Shown: piece by piece, positions 5,551 to 13,521 of the stretch
Layout: every line of letters begins with the position of its first letter
Numbering within the stretch: position 1 is the stretch's first letter
DNA from: a virus
Strand: one strand, 5' to 3'
DNA length: 21,266 bases
Virus record (IMG/VR): IMGVR_UViG_3300025168_000814
Location: 1-21,266 of that record
Program-made: the position numbers and the translations under genes
Notes under the pieces: model-generated
Told to the model about the DNA's origin: nothing
Seen by the model: only the letters and a program-made list of their open reading frames with translations
Database searches by the model: none

Positions 5551-6663
5551 ATGCAAGTAACGATCGATCGGGAACTATTCGCACGCGCCGCAAAGATCGC
5601 GGCCGCTGTCGCGCCTCGGAGGCCGGCTGAGCCCGTCCACGGGGCCGCGGTGCTCGATGCGGGCGACCACGGGCTGAGGATCACGGCCACGGACGGGGAG
5701 ACGGCGATCTCAGTCGTTGTGGCGGCCGTTGTCGAGACGGCGGGATCTGTGGCGGCACCTGCGCACCGGCTAGCCGCGGTCCTCGCGGACGCCCCAGCGG
5801 CGTTTGTCGATGTCGCCGGGAACTCGAAAGCGCTCAAGGTGGAGGCCGGCGGGCGGTCGACTACCCGCGTGCCCGTGTGGGCCTCCACAGAGGCCGTCCC
5901 GGCCCCGTCTGACGTTCAGGCTACCTTGACCCTCGCGGGACCGGCGGCGGCCCTCAGGGGCTATCTGGACGCGCTAGGAGGGCTACCCGTGGGATCCCCT
6001 GAGCGGTGGGGCCTGAATGGCGTGGCGCTACACGTCCGGGACGGCGTGGCGATCGGAGTGGCTACAGATGGACACCGGGCGGCCAAGATCGGATCCGGGG
6101 AGGCGATCACCGTTGCCGGGGATGCGCCCCAAGACGCCCTTCTGCCTATCGAGGGGCTGAGGGTCCTGTCGCGCGGTCTCGCCCTCGCGTCCGGGGTGGC
6201 GACTGTCGAGATCGGAGAGGCCGCCCTGAGGGCCGTGTGGGACGGCGGGTATGCGTGGGCGGCGACACTTGCCGGGACCCCTCCTGACGTGGTGTCGATC
6301 GTGCCCACGTCCCACACGCTATCGATCCGGGTCGCGCCGTCCGAGCTGGCGGGGGCCGTGACGCGGGCGGGGCGAGTGGCGGCGGCCGTGACCCTGACGC
6401 CGGGGGCTGAGTCCCTCACGGTGTCGGCGGACGGGGCGGACGGGGCCCACACGGAGACCATAGACGCAGAGATCGAGGGGGCGCCGGAGCCGATCACGCT
6501 GTCGCGCGAATACGTGATCGCGGCGCTGGGGTGCGTCGGCGGTGACGTGGCTGAGGTCCGGTCCTCGGGTGGGCTGTCGCCAGTGACTTTGACCTCCGGC
6601 GACACGATCCCCAGCATGGACGGGCCTGATCCACTGGTGATCATCATGCCGATCCGGCGCTAG
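5551..6663 (+). CDS. dnaN: DNA polymerase III beta subunit-like sliding clamp
   Basis: This 370-residue protein has the length of bacterial DnaN and its signatures: LRITATDGETAI (42-53) in the first domain, GVALHVRDGVAIGVATDGHRAAK (157-179) at the end of domain two, and the C-terminal IIMPIRR (364-370), equivalent to the MPMRL end that lines the clamp pocket. A sliding clamp forms a ring around DNA and tethers polymerase and other partners. No polymerase gene is seen here, so it may recruit the host replicase or a phage polymerase encoded elsewhere. ATG 5551 has GAGGA upstream and starts 7 bases after the methyltransferase stop. The TAG at 6661-6663 overlaps the stop of the convergent tail gene. 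It is last in the rightward operon. Confidence 0.88.
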   Translation: MQVTIDRELFARAAKIAAAVAPRRPAEPVHGAAVLDAGDHGLRITATDGETAISVVVAAVVETAGSVAAPAHRLAAVLADAPAAFVDVAGNSKALKVEAGGRSTTRVPVWASTEAVPAPSDVQATLTLAGPAAALRGYLDALGGLPVGSPERWGLNGVALHVRDGVAIGVATDGHRAAKIGSGEAITVAGDAPQDALLPIEGLRVLSRGLALASGVATVEIGEAALRAVWDGGYAWAATLAGTPPDVVSIVPTSHTLSIRVAPSELAGAVTRAGRVAAAVTLTPGAESLTVSADGADGAHTETIDAEIEGAPEPITLSREYVIAALGCVGGDVAEVRSSGGLSPVTLTSGDTIPSMDGPDPLVIIMPIRR

Positions 6664-8372
6664 TCCTGGATCAGCGTCGATCCGGCGCTCTGGGGTATCT
6701 CCTGCTGAGGGGGTACCCAGATCGTGATCGTGTTGGTAAGTCCCAGGATATCCATAGACACGCCCGCGATCATTCCGTAAAGCCCCGCGACGGTGCCGCC
6801 CACGGCGGACGGTAGATCCCAATCATCGCCTAGCAGCACAGAGTCCCCGATCGTGTATTCGGGGTGAGGACCCGCGACGGTGCAGCGTATGATCTGCGGA
6901 GCATGGACGGCCCACGGGGCGATCCGTTTTGCCAGCTCGGCCCCGTTCGCTGTCGTCGCATACATGGCCGGACCGCCGCCGGGCATGTCTGTCGACGCCC
7001 GGGGAATCACAAACCGGCGCACCAGCTCGCGCCAAGTTTCATCCCCGACCGGCGGGAACAGCATAACGAACTCAGCAGTTTCGGATTCCTCGCGGTTGTC
7101 GAGGTCGATCGATAGTTCCTGCTGAACAGGAAACCCGCGGCGGGACGTGAGACCTGAGGCCGGGTGGCGGAATGTTCCGGCCTGAGTTTTGACGGCTACC
7201 TGTAGATACTCGGACTGCCAAGATCCGCCGCCGTAAATGCTGGATTCGCACTTGATCGGACCGCGCCCGGGGCCACGGGTCGCGAGGTCTGCAAAGCTGA
7301 TCACGTATCGGCCCGGCCCGGGGTATGTCGGCCGGCTAACTACCGATTCCCAATAGGCCCCAAGATCGGGGAACGTGCGGCACGTGACGCGGCCGTGACG
7401 CATCGTAAGCCACCAACCGCCGATCCCTAGCCACCTTGATACATCGTCCATTCGGATCGGTTTGTCGGTCCAGAATCCCCAATCCAGATCGGGCGTCCGG
7501 ATGAGCTGCACCTCGGTATCTGACCCGTCGAATAGATCCTCAGGTAGTTTGAGAAACCCGGAATCAGAGACCGATCGGGTTCCGGCCGGAGAAGATCCCG
7601 TGTAAATCTCGCGGGCGAATCGGGACGGGTGCCCCTCATAGAATCCGAGAGGCACCGCCGTATCCCCGGCACTCGCGGCGGCCAGGGTCGTGCCGTAGCG
7701 CCCGGTCCCGTCGCGCGTCAGGCGGGCTGAGGTCTTGGCATTCCATGCCATGAGAAACGCCGCCCCGCCCCCGGATGGTTCCACGCGGATCAGGCCCTCG
7801 ATTACGCCTAGATTCGTCGTCCGTGCAATACAATCCGCCGTCGATGTGAGCCTGAGATTAACGTGGGACGTGCTGAAGTTGCCGCTCAGTGTCGTCTCGC
7901 GGCCCGCATAGGAAAACAGCGTAAGATCCGAGTCGTCCGGGGCCGCGCGTGACTGCATCCCGGTGATCTCTGCAAAGCTCAGATCGTAGCGGTGGCCGTT
8001 GCTGTCCTTACGGAGTGCCACGTCCGCCAGAAACCCGACCCAGAGCGGCCCGGATTGGTTCGCGGTGAATGCGACCAGCTCCCACACGGACCCACGCCTG
8101 AGGCCCTCCGGATTGATCACGCTCGGATCGACAGTGACGGACGGGGAGGAGTGCGACGCGGACCACGACCACGGGCTCAGATTGCGCGACGCCGGCGACA
8201 CTGTGAGAAGGCCCGCGCGATAATAGGCGCCGTCGTAGGTGCCGCCCCGCATCGACACGCCCGCGGACGGGTCGCCCACGTAAGGAGTGCCGGAGAAGTA
8301 GCGGGGACGGAGGACGAGATCCCGAGCGCCTAGCCGGTTGATCTCGTCGATGAATGCGAGTCGGTATGTCAT
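6660..8372 (-). CDS. Tail tip / baseplate hub-like minor tail protein
   Basis: This 570-residue protein is the last gene of the tail module, after tape measure and distal tail, where siphoviruses encode the tail hub or tip. It is beta-rich and low in Lys throughout. The C-terminal part (residues about 515-560), PEYTIGDSVLLGDDWDLP...GMIAGVSMDI...NTITIWV, has the pattern of hub domains in which a final beta layer carries a 'TIGD-x-V' turn. No peptidase or lysozyme motif is seen. ATG 8372 overlaps the previous TGA (ATGA). The family is inferred from order and pattern, not from a catalytic signature. No tail-fibre gene follows because the operon meets the rightward unit here. Confidence 0.6.
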   Translation of the reverse strand: MTYRLAFIDEINRLGARDLVLRPRYFSGTPYVGDPSAGVSMRGGTYDGAYYRAGLLTVSPASRNLSPWSWSASHSSPSVTVDPSVINPEGLRRGSVWELVAFTANQSGPLWVGFLADVALRKDSNGHRYDLSFAEITGMQSRAAPDDSDLTLFSYAGRETTLSGNFSTSHVNLRLTSTADCIARTTNLGVIEGLIRVEPSGGGAAFLMAWNAKTSARLTRDGTGRYGTTLAAASAGDTAVPLGFYEGHPSRFAREIYTGSSPAGTRSVSDSGFLKLPEDLFDGSDTEVQLIRTPDLDWGFWTDKPIRMDDVSRWLGIGGWWLTMRHGRVTCRTFPDLGAYWESVVSRPTYPGPGRYVISFADLATRGPGRGPIKCESSIYGGGSWQSEYLQVAVKTQAGTFRHPASGLTSRRGFPVQQELSIDLDNREESETAEFVMLFPPVGDETWRELVRRFVIPRASTDMPGGGPAMYATTANGAELAKRIAPWAVHAPQIIRCTVAGPHPEYTIGDSVLLGDDWDLPSAVGGTVAGLYGMIAGVSMDILGLTNTITIWVPPQQEIPQSAGSTLIQD

Positions 8373-9133
8373 TCGCGGGGCCCGTATGCGGTGCCGGTCG
8401 TAGCGGGGGCGCCGCTTGTCCCGGGGAGGGGGCTCAGGATCGTCGCTGTCGGCCGTGCGAGCACGTCACGCGCGACGGTGAGCGGTAGATTCAGGCTCCA
8501 CGTGTGCCCGTTCGTGGTGGCCAGCAGAGGCGCCCGGCGGCCGTCCGGCGTCAGCCTCAGGGCCGGGTAGCTGTAGCGCTCACGGACGATGAAATCCGTT
8601 AGCGACGTGGGGAGGTTGCCGTCCAAAACGATATTCGCGTATACGTCGGTATACGCCGGGACTGAGGACACACCCTGTACCGTCCGCCGGCCCTCGAACC
8701 CCTCGATCGCTACCTCGTCCCCGGATCCGAGCGTGGGCGACGATTGCCACGCCCGCCAATACGGGCCGCTAAGAATGACCCCCGACAGATCCGACCCGGC
8801 GGCAAGCGATAGCCCCCCGGTCCGAGTCGCACACCAGAACTTTGAATGATCAAGGGCAAACCCTATGATCCCGCCCCGCCTGAGGTGGCTTACCATTGAC
8901 GCAAGCTGGCGTTGATTGTCTCCGGCCGGGATGCCCTCAGCCGTGATTGTCACCTGTAGATCGACGGCCCACGTCTGGACGACCTCTCCGCCGGCCATGT
9001 TCCCCACGGCGAATTCAATCGGGGCGGGGAGGTCATCCACGACGGCCGCACGGCGTCCGAGGTCAACCGGCTGCAACGGCGTGGCCCCGGTCGCATTCGT
9101 CCCGGGGTAGTAATAGAATCTAGAGTTAGCCAC
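8369..9133 (-). CDS. Distal tail-like protein
   Basis: This 254-residue protein lies directly after the tape measure gene, the usual place of the distal tail protein that links tube to tip. It starts at GTG 9133 with AGGGGG five bases upstream and begins ANSRFYYYPGTNATGATPLQPVDLG. The N-terminal half (WAVDLQVTITAEGIPAGDNQRQLASMVSHLRRGGIIGFALDHSKFWCAT) combines beta strands with one helix, as expected for the ring-forming domain. The C-terminal half is a beta-rich region. Assignment rests mainly on position and size. Its TGA overlaps the ATG of the hub gene. Confidence 0.55.
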   Translation of the reverse strand: MANSRFYYYPGTNATGATPLQPVDLGRRAAVVDDLPAPIEFAVGNMAGGEVVQTWAVDLQVTITAEGIPAGDNQRQLASMVSHLRRGGIIGFALDHSKFWCATRTGGLSLAAGSDLSGVILSGPYWRAWQSSPTLGSGDEVAIEGFEGRRTVQGVSSVPAYTDVYANIVLDGNLPTSLTDFIVRERYSYPALRLTPDGRRAPLLATTNGHTWSLNLPLTVARDVLARPTATILSPLPGTSGAPATTGTAYGPRE

Positions 9134-9142
9134 CCGTGCCCC

Positions 9143-10885
9143 CTACGGCCCGACGTTACCGCCGCCGAATGATCGCCGCTGTCGCTGCTGAATGTCCAAT
9201 GCGTCCACGGCCTCAGACCATCCACCGATAAACACGGCCGACCCGCCCCGCGACGATGCCTGAATGTCCGCCTCAGGCAAGTTTCGCACGTCTCGCCCGA
9301 CGGGCGTACGGTCGACAGGCTCAGTCCCGGGGAACCCCAAGAATCGATCGTTAGGGCCGCGAAACACGCCATTACCCTCAGGGTCCAAGAACTTAAGCAA
9401 CTTCACCGGAAGCCCGGTCAGCTGTTTTAGCATCTGCTTCGGAAGGCGCCCGATCGCGTTAATGATATTCGCAATCATCATAGTCGGACTAAACAGCCCC
9501 TTGAGCATTCCTTCCATACGGCCGACGATCATCTTAGGTAGTGACTCGATCAACTGAGCCGGCACCGTCGCGATCACTTCCGCTAATCCGTTGGCGATCT
9601 TGACGGGCAACGTGGTCAACTCGTGGATCAAGCCGTCGAAGAACGCAGGCAGATCGGATAGGAACGCGATCGAGTTCTCTAGAAACCCGCCGACCACCGG
9701 GATCATGGCGAGAAGTTGCCCGATCGCTTCCCGTGCTAGCTTCCGGCCGCCGGCCTCCCCTGCGAACTGATCCATACCACCCGTGGCCGTGAGTAGCGCC
9801 TCAGTAATCTCGGACTGAGTCGGCATACTCGCGGCTAGGCCCTCGAGGTCCAGGGCGGTGATCTCGTCGCCTAGCGTTAGCAGTTCCTCCCTGAGCTTCG
9901 CATTTGCGAGGTCCAGAGCCTCAAGGGCCCGTGTGTTGGCGGTCAAGAACTTGAACTCAGGCCCACGGGTGAATTTAATCCCGGCGGCTATCTGTTCGTC
10001 CGTTTTGCCTCTGGGTCCGGTCCGGGGGGCGCCCCCAGATTGCCCTGAGTTGGGCGCCGTGCCTGGTTCGTCAATCGGGCCGACGAACTCATCGACACCG
10101 GACCGGCCCCGGCCGCCTAGCCCCAGAGCGCCCACGGCGGCTGAGCCGAGCGATCCCATCGTGCGTGCCGCCACGGGTCCCAAAGTGGCCCCCGCATACG
10201 TTCCAGCGGCGGATCCTAGCATCCCAGCAAGGGCCTCAGCGTCCACGCCTGAGAATGCGGCCGCGAATCGCTCAGCGCCGTCCCCCATTCGGCTTACGCC
10301 GTCGGCTATCAGATCGACGGTGGAGATCAATGCAGGCGACAACTCAACCACTAGACGGCTGAACTGGCGATCGAGGTTATCGATCGCGTCCTCTAGATCG
10401 TCAACGGCCGCCAGTCCGGCTGAGGAGACGAGCGTAATACCACCTAGATCCTCCAGTGTATCGCGGGCGTCGACAGCGGCCCGCGAAAGGTCCACCAGAG
10501 CGCCAAGCGTCCGAACGACGCCCAGGGGGACAGCGACAGCGGTCAGCAGTGCCATGGCGCCCAGAAGTCCAGCCGGCCCGACCGCGGCCGTTGTGCCTGA
10601 GACGACCAGCTCAAAGTCCCCGACGATCCCGGCCATCTCGCCGATCCGACCGCCGAACGCCCGCCCGCCCGCCTCAGCTGCCCTGACGGCCCCGTGTAGC
10701 TGTCGTGTAGCTTTTGCGGCCCTCTTCTCGACCTTCTCAAGCCGATCGATCTCGACCTTGAGATCGCGGATCTCGTCCTTGGTGTCGTCGCTTTCCTTTC
10801 CCAAGGACTTGAGGCGCTTTTTCAGCTTTTCAAGACTGCCGTCGTCTGTAAATAGATACTGGATGGTCTCAGAGACTGTCGCCAC
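9143..10885 (-). CDS. Tape measure protein
   Basis: This is a 580-residue protein placed after the frameshifted chaperone genes, with the expected helical make-up. Residues 16-72 form a charged coiled coil (SLEKLKKRLKSLGKES... to ...LEKVEKRAAKATRQL). Residues about 98-132 are a hydrophobic helix (GPAGLLGAMALLTAVAVPLGVV). A Gly/Ala-rich stretch follows near 235-280, and further hydrophobic helices occur at about 380-480. Tape measures sit inside the tail tube and set its length, about 0.15 nm per residue, which gives a tail near 87 nm. At 580 residues it is short for a siphovirus. No peptidase or transglycosylase motif is visible. ATG 10885 follows the frameshift frame by 18 bases. Confidence 0.82.
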   Translation of the reverse strand: MATVSETIQYLFTDDGSLEKLKKRLKSLGKESDDTKDEIRDLKVEIDRLEKVEKRAAKATRQLHGAVRAAEAGGRAFGGRIGEMAGIVGDFELVVSGTTAAVGPAGLLGAMALLTAVAVPLGVVRTLGALVDLSRAAVDARDTLEDLGGITLVSSAGLAAVDDLEDAIDNLDRQFSRLVVELSPALISTVDLIADGVSRMGDGAERFAAAFSGVDAEALAGMLGSAAGTYAGATLGPVAARTMGSLGSAAVGALGLGGRGRSGVDEFVGPIDEPGTAPNSGQSGGAPRTGPRGKTDEQIAAGIKFTRGPEFKFLTANTRALEALDLANAKLREELLTLGDEITALDLEGLAASMPTQSEITEALLTATGGMDQFAGEAGGRKLAREAIGQLLAMIPVVGGFLENSIAFLSDLPAFFDGLIHELTTLPVKIANGLAEVIATVPAQLIESLPKMIVGRMEGMLKGLFSPTMMIANIINAIGRLPKQMLKQLTGLPVKLLKFLDPEGNGVFRGPNDRFLGFPGTEPVDRTPVGRDVRNLPEADIQASSRGGSAVFIGGWSEAVDALDIQQRQRRSFGGGNVGP

Positions 10886-10903
10886 GGCGGCCCCCTGGGT
10901 CCG

Positions 10904-11143
10904 TCATACCACGGTGACGGGAAACACGGTTGCCCCCGCCGCGTGTAGTGCCTCCGCCGCCGCCACGGCTACACGGAGATCGAGAGCGAGGGCCCGCGGG
11001 TCCTCGGGTGGAATGCAGACCAGGGCGGACGGCCGGCACCCATAGCGCCGCGCCACGAGATCAAGCCCCGTGCCCAGATCCGACGCCGCGAAAGGACGCG
11101 ATCCGATCCGCGCCCTCCCACTGTGTCGCGGTGGAGATCGCAT
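10904..11143 (-). CDS. C-terminal (T-type) extension of tail assembly chaperone, reached by frameshift
   Basis: This open frame lies in the +1 frame relative to the preceding chaperone gene and overlaps its 3' end. A TAG stands directly before the frame, so a ribosome must shift between 11143 and 11061. The part decoded after the shift (11089-10904, 61 residues) reads AASDLGTGLDLVARRYGCRP and continues with a region rich in Ala and Val. It matches the style of T domains that extend tail assembly chaperones in siphoviruses. The best shift site is TCC-TTT-C at 11096-11090, where the TTT-reading tRNA could re-pair with TTC. The fusion would be 254 residues. Independent initiation at the ATG at 11143 lacks a visible Shine-Dalgarno. 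Confidence 0.6.
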   Translation of the reverse strand: MRSPPRHSGRARIGSRPFAASDLGTGLDLVARRYGCRPSALVCIPPEDPRALALDLRVAVAAAEALHAAGATVFPVTVV

Positions 11144-11669
11144 CTAGGTCACCATCGAACCGGCCGACCCACGCGCGGGCCGGCTCAGCCGTCCGGTCCT
11201 CTGAGGTCCTGTCGCGGACAAGTCGGCACGGCGTCCACTCAATCGAGTCCGGATCCGCGTCCGGCCCCGGCGGGTCATCGAGGACCGCGCACCCCGTGAC
11301 GGCGGCACACGTGAGCACGGCCCGACGGTCTAGCAGGCCCGACAGAATCCCAGCGTCACGGGTGACGGTCTCAAGCACCGCCTTCAGACGCTCGCCAGCA
11401 CTCGCCTGAGCCGTTTCTACGCCGTCCCGGGCCGCCGCTATCTGCAGCGCGTCCCCGGACGCCTCAGCGGCCGTCAGGGCCTCCCGTGCCGCCTGGACAC
11501 CCGACAGCGCGTCAGCCCCCTCAGCCTGCAGGGGTAGCAGCTCCCGCAAGCCGGCGATCCGATCCTCCGCGGATAGGTCGAGCATACTCAGCCGCTTGAC
11601 TCGCCACGTGATCCCGCTCGGGGCGGTAACGATTGCGACGGCGGGCGCGAATAGGGCCTCAGTGCTCAT
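11061..11669 (-). CDS. Tail assembly chaperone (G-type)
   Basis: The frame is open to 11741 but that part overlaps the tail tube gene. ATG 11669 has a strong GGAGGA five bases upstream, giving a 202-residue product that begins MSTEALFAPAVAIVTAPSGITWRVKRL. It lies between the tail tube and tape measure genes, the fixed place of tail assembly chaperones, which coat the tape measure before tube growth. A helical region (about 45-120) with Ala/Glu runs and a C-terminal acidic WTPCRLVRDRTSED... region are visible. The end of the protein (ATQWEGADRIASFRGVGSGHGA) is the frame used when no frameshift occurs. Confidence 0.75.
   Translation of the reverse strand: MSTEALFAPAVAIVTAPSGITWRVKRLSMLDLSAEDRIAGLRELLPLQAEGADALSGVQAAREALTAAEASGDALQIAAARDGVETAQASAGERLKAVLETVTRDAGILSGLLDRRAVLTCAAVTGCAVLDDPPGPDADPDSIEWTPCRLVRDRTSEDRTAEPARAWVGRFDGDLDAISTATQWEGADRIASFRGVGSGHGA
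11090..11096 (-). other. Candidate +1 frameshift site TCC-TTT-C
   Basis: On the minus strand the chaperone frame reads TCC TTT CGC. A +1 slip of the tRNA on TTT to TTC moves translation into the frame that continues to 10904. The site lies inside the 83-base window in which both frames are open. A -2 slip would reach the same frame and cannot be excluded. Confidence 0.45.
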
Positions 11670-11712
11670 GTGCTGTCCTCCGGATTGGAGAAACAGCGTA
11701 ACGCGCCCCGCG

Positions 11713-12690
11713 CTAATTCGTCGCGGGGTCGCTTGCCTCATTCGATACGGCGATCGTTAGGGGGCTGTCGGAGGCGTCCCCGAATACTTTAAATGTGACC
11801 GTCTCGATCACTTCGTTTGTGCTCGCGGAGTGCTCGGGTACCACGCTTTCAACAATCGCATTTCGGAGCGTGATCGTCAGGGCGTCCGTATTCGTGCCGG
11901 AGTACGCGATCACAAGGTCCCCCTGAGTGCCCGCCCTGAGGCCGGCGTACAAAGATCCGTCCTCGCGGCGGAATCGCGCGGACAGTGTGACCATATGCGG
12001 CCCCGTCTGGATCGGCTCTTGTGTCGACTTGTCGCCGAATGCGGGGGCCCGGCGGGTCTGACGGTCCCCCGTGATCGTGTAGTCAAGGAGAAACGCCTTA
12101 CGGTCGGCTGAGTTCCAGGTAAATCCGGTCATCTGCGACGCGAGGGCCTTTCGCGTGATCGGCGTATAGGTGGGCACAACTAAAGATTCTTCGCCCGCTC
12201 CAGACTTTTTCCAGATCGCGTCTAGCCCGACCATCATTAGGCCGTCACCGTCGGTGCCGTTCGCGTGGCGAATCTCGAACCCCGTCACCCGGCCGCCGGC
12301 CGCCGTCTCAGAGACCGCTTCACCACGGTTGATCGTGACGCTGAGACCGAGTGTGGGCGCATCCCCTAGCGTGTAGGTGTGCACGGTCGGATTGCTACCC
12401 GCGGAGGCGACGGCGCCGAGTCCGTGCAAGAGCAGGAAGTGCATCCCGCCCGCCTGGTAGTGCATGTGATGCTCTACCCGGCCGGCAAAGATGATCTGTT
12501 CCCGCGTGTGTTCCTCGACAAACAAACCAGCCGCGCCCCGTCTGCCCATAGTCGGCACGTCTGCCGACGGTCGCGATTCAATAGGCGTGAACGACAGCGG
12601 AGGAAGCCACGCGGCGGGGGCGGTGTAACTTCCCCAACTCCCGGAATCGCTAGCGTAGCCGAGGATCGATCCCTTGCTTAGTCGGGGCAT
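11713..12690 (-). CDS. Major tail tube protein
   Basis: This 325-residue protein precedes the chaperone and tape measure genes, as tail tube proteins do. It begins MPRLSKGSILGYASDSGSWGSYTAPAAWLPPLSFTPIESRP, an extended N-terminus, followed by GRVEHHMHYQAGGMHFLLLHGLGAV (about 70-94), a segment typical of tube proteins in which a helix packs against the beta sandwich. Alternating beta strands continue to VIETVTFKVFGDASDSPLTIAV. The protein polymerises into hexameric rings that form the tail tube. The length is above average for lambda-like tube proteins and may include an extra domain, perhaps surface-exposed. A 43-base gap follows before the chaperone start. Confidence 0.72.
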   Translation of the reverse strand: MPRLSKGSILGYASDSGSWGSYTAPAAWLPPLSFTPIESRPSADVPTMGRRGAAGLFVEEHTREQIIFAGRVEHHMHYQAGGMHFLLLHGLGAVASAGSNPTVHTYTLGDAPTLGLSVTINRGEAVSETAAGGRVTGFEIRHANGTDGDGLMMVGLDAIWKKSGAGEESLVVPTYTPITRKALASQMTGFTWNSADRKAFLLDYTITGDRQTRRAPAFGDKSTQEPIQTGPHMVTLSARFRREDGSLYAGLRAGTQGDLVIAYSGTNTDALTITLRNAIVESVVPEHSASTNEVIETVTFKVFGDASDSPLTIAVSNEASDPATN

Positions 12691-12693
12691 AGG

Positions 12694-13521
12694 TCAGCTC
12701 TCGTCCGCGTCTAGGACGCGCAATCGGAACACGGTTTGAAGGGTCTGATCGGTGTTATTCGTGTCGGACATGTCCGATCCGGTCGTCGTCGTCAGGATAT
12801 AGGTGTAGTCCGTCCCGCTCGACCCGGACTGAGTGAACACCGACGCGTAAAACACGCCGTCGGCATCTTCCACGAATCGGGTCTTTGCGCTGTCGTGGAC
12901 GGCGGCCGCCCCTCCGCCTGTGGTGGACGACGTGGCGACGCCCCACACGGACTCAAGGCCCGGGGCCCCCTCGACAGGATACGCCCGGCCGCTGAGAATG
13001 CCATTCAGCCCGACCCACACGCGGCGCGACTCCCCGGACCTCTTAGGCACGTCTGGAGTCGCCACCGTCTCCCCGGGCGGTGTCGGTGCCGCTCGGATCG
13101 TGTCGCCGGTCCGCGGGGGCGTCTGCTGGTACAGGTGGCCGACCTTGGCTGAGGACAGAGTGACGGACCCGGCCCCGGACGTGGCGGACGGGTTGCCCGC
13201 GTAGACCCAGAGCAGTTTGACCGCCGTTCCGGTGATGAATCCGGCGTTGTCGACCTTGATCCCGCCGTCTTTATTCGCTGTCGAAAATGCCCCGCTCAGG
13301 GCGGCGTCTGTCAACTCGAACGTGAGGGCCGTGTATCCGTCGCCGTCGGTTACGCGGATCGAATTAAGATCCCCCTCAGCCGCCAGGATTGCCCAGATCG
13401 GATGAGACTTCGGGATCACGATCGACACGTCATTAGCCGACGTAGACAGCGTGTGAGGCACGGACACGGCGTACCGCGTGGTCCATGCGTCGTCATACCA
13501 GCCGGCGATCCGTCGTGCCAT
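12694..13521 (-). CDS. DUF2341-like putative virion protein
   Basis: The 275-residue product begins MARRIAGWYDDAWTTRYAVSVPHTL and continues VSIVIPKSHPIWAILAAEGDLNSIRVTDGDGYTALTFELTDA. This is the pattern of DUF2341 domains (W-x-x-R start, then 'IRVTDGDG-x-x-x-L'), beta-sandwich modules found in surface and virion proteins. Residues about 110-150 form a Pro/Thr-rich linker, and the C-terminal half is another Gly/Ser/Thr-rich beta region. The gene sits between tail terminator and tail tube genes. It could be a tail-associated decoration or carbohydrate-binding protein. Its start overlaps the previous TAA by one base (TAATG). The identification of DUF2341 is by eye and not certain. Confidence 0.55.
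   Translation of the reverse strand: MARRIAGWYDDAWTTRYAVSVPHTLSTSANDVSIVIPKSHPIWAILAAEGDLNSIRVTDGDGYTALTFELTDAALSGAFSTANKDGGIKVDNAGFITGTAVKLLWVYAGNPSATSGAGSVTLSSAKVGHLYQQTPPRTGDTIRAAPTPPGETVATPDVPKRSGESRRVWVGLNGILSGRAYPVEGAPGLESVWGVATSSTTGGGAAAVHDSAKTRFVEDADGVFYASVFTQSGSSGTDYTYILTTTTGSDMSDTNNTDQTLQTVFRLRVLDADES

Noticed and set aside
5961-6647. Minus-strand open frame of 228 codons opposite the clamp gene
   Set aside because: The plus strand carries clear DnaN motifs. The opposite frame is low-complexity and unlike any family.
9858-11045. Long plus-strand open frame (395 codons) opposite the tape measure gene
   Set aside because: It is rich in Ser, Pro, Arg and Ala with no family pattern and mirrors the high-GC codon usage of the real minus-strand gene.
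11143-11143. Independent translation of the second chaperone frame from its ATG
   Set aside because: There is no Shine-Dalgarno before it. The joined product across the overlap reads as a normal chaperone extension, so frameshifting is the better explanation.
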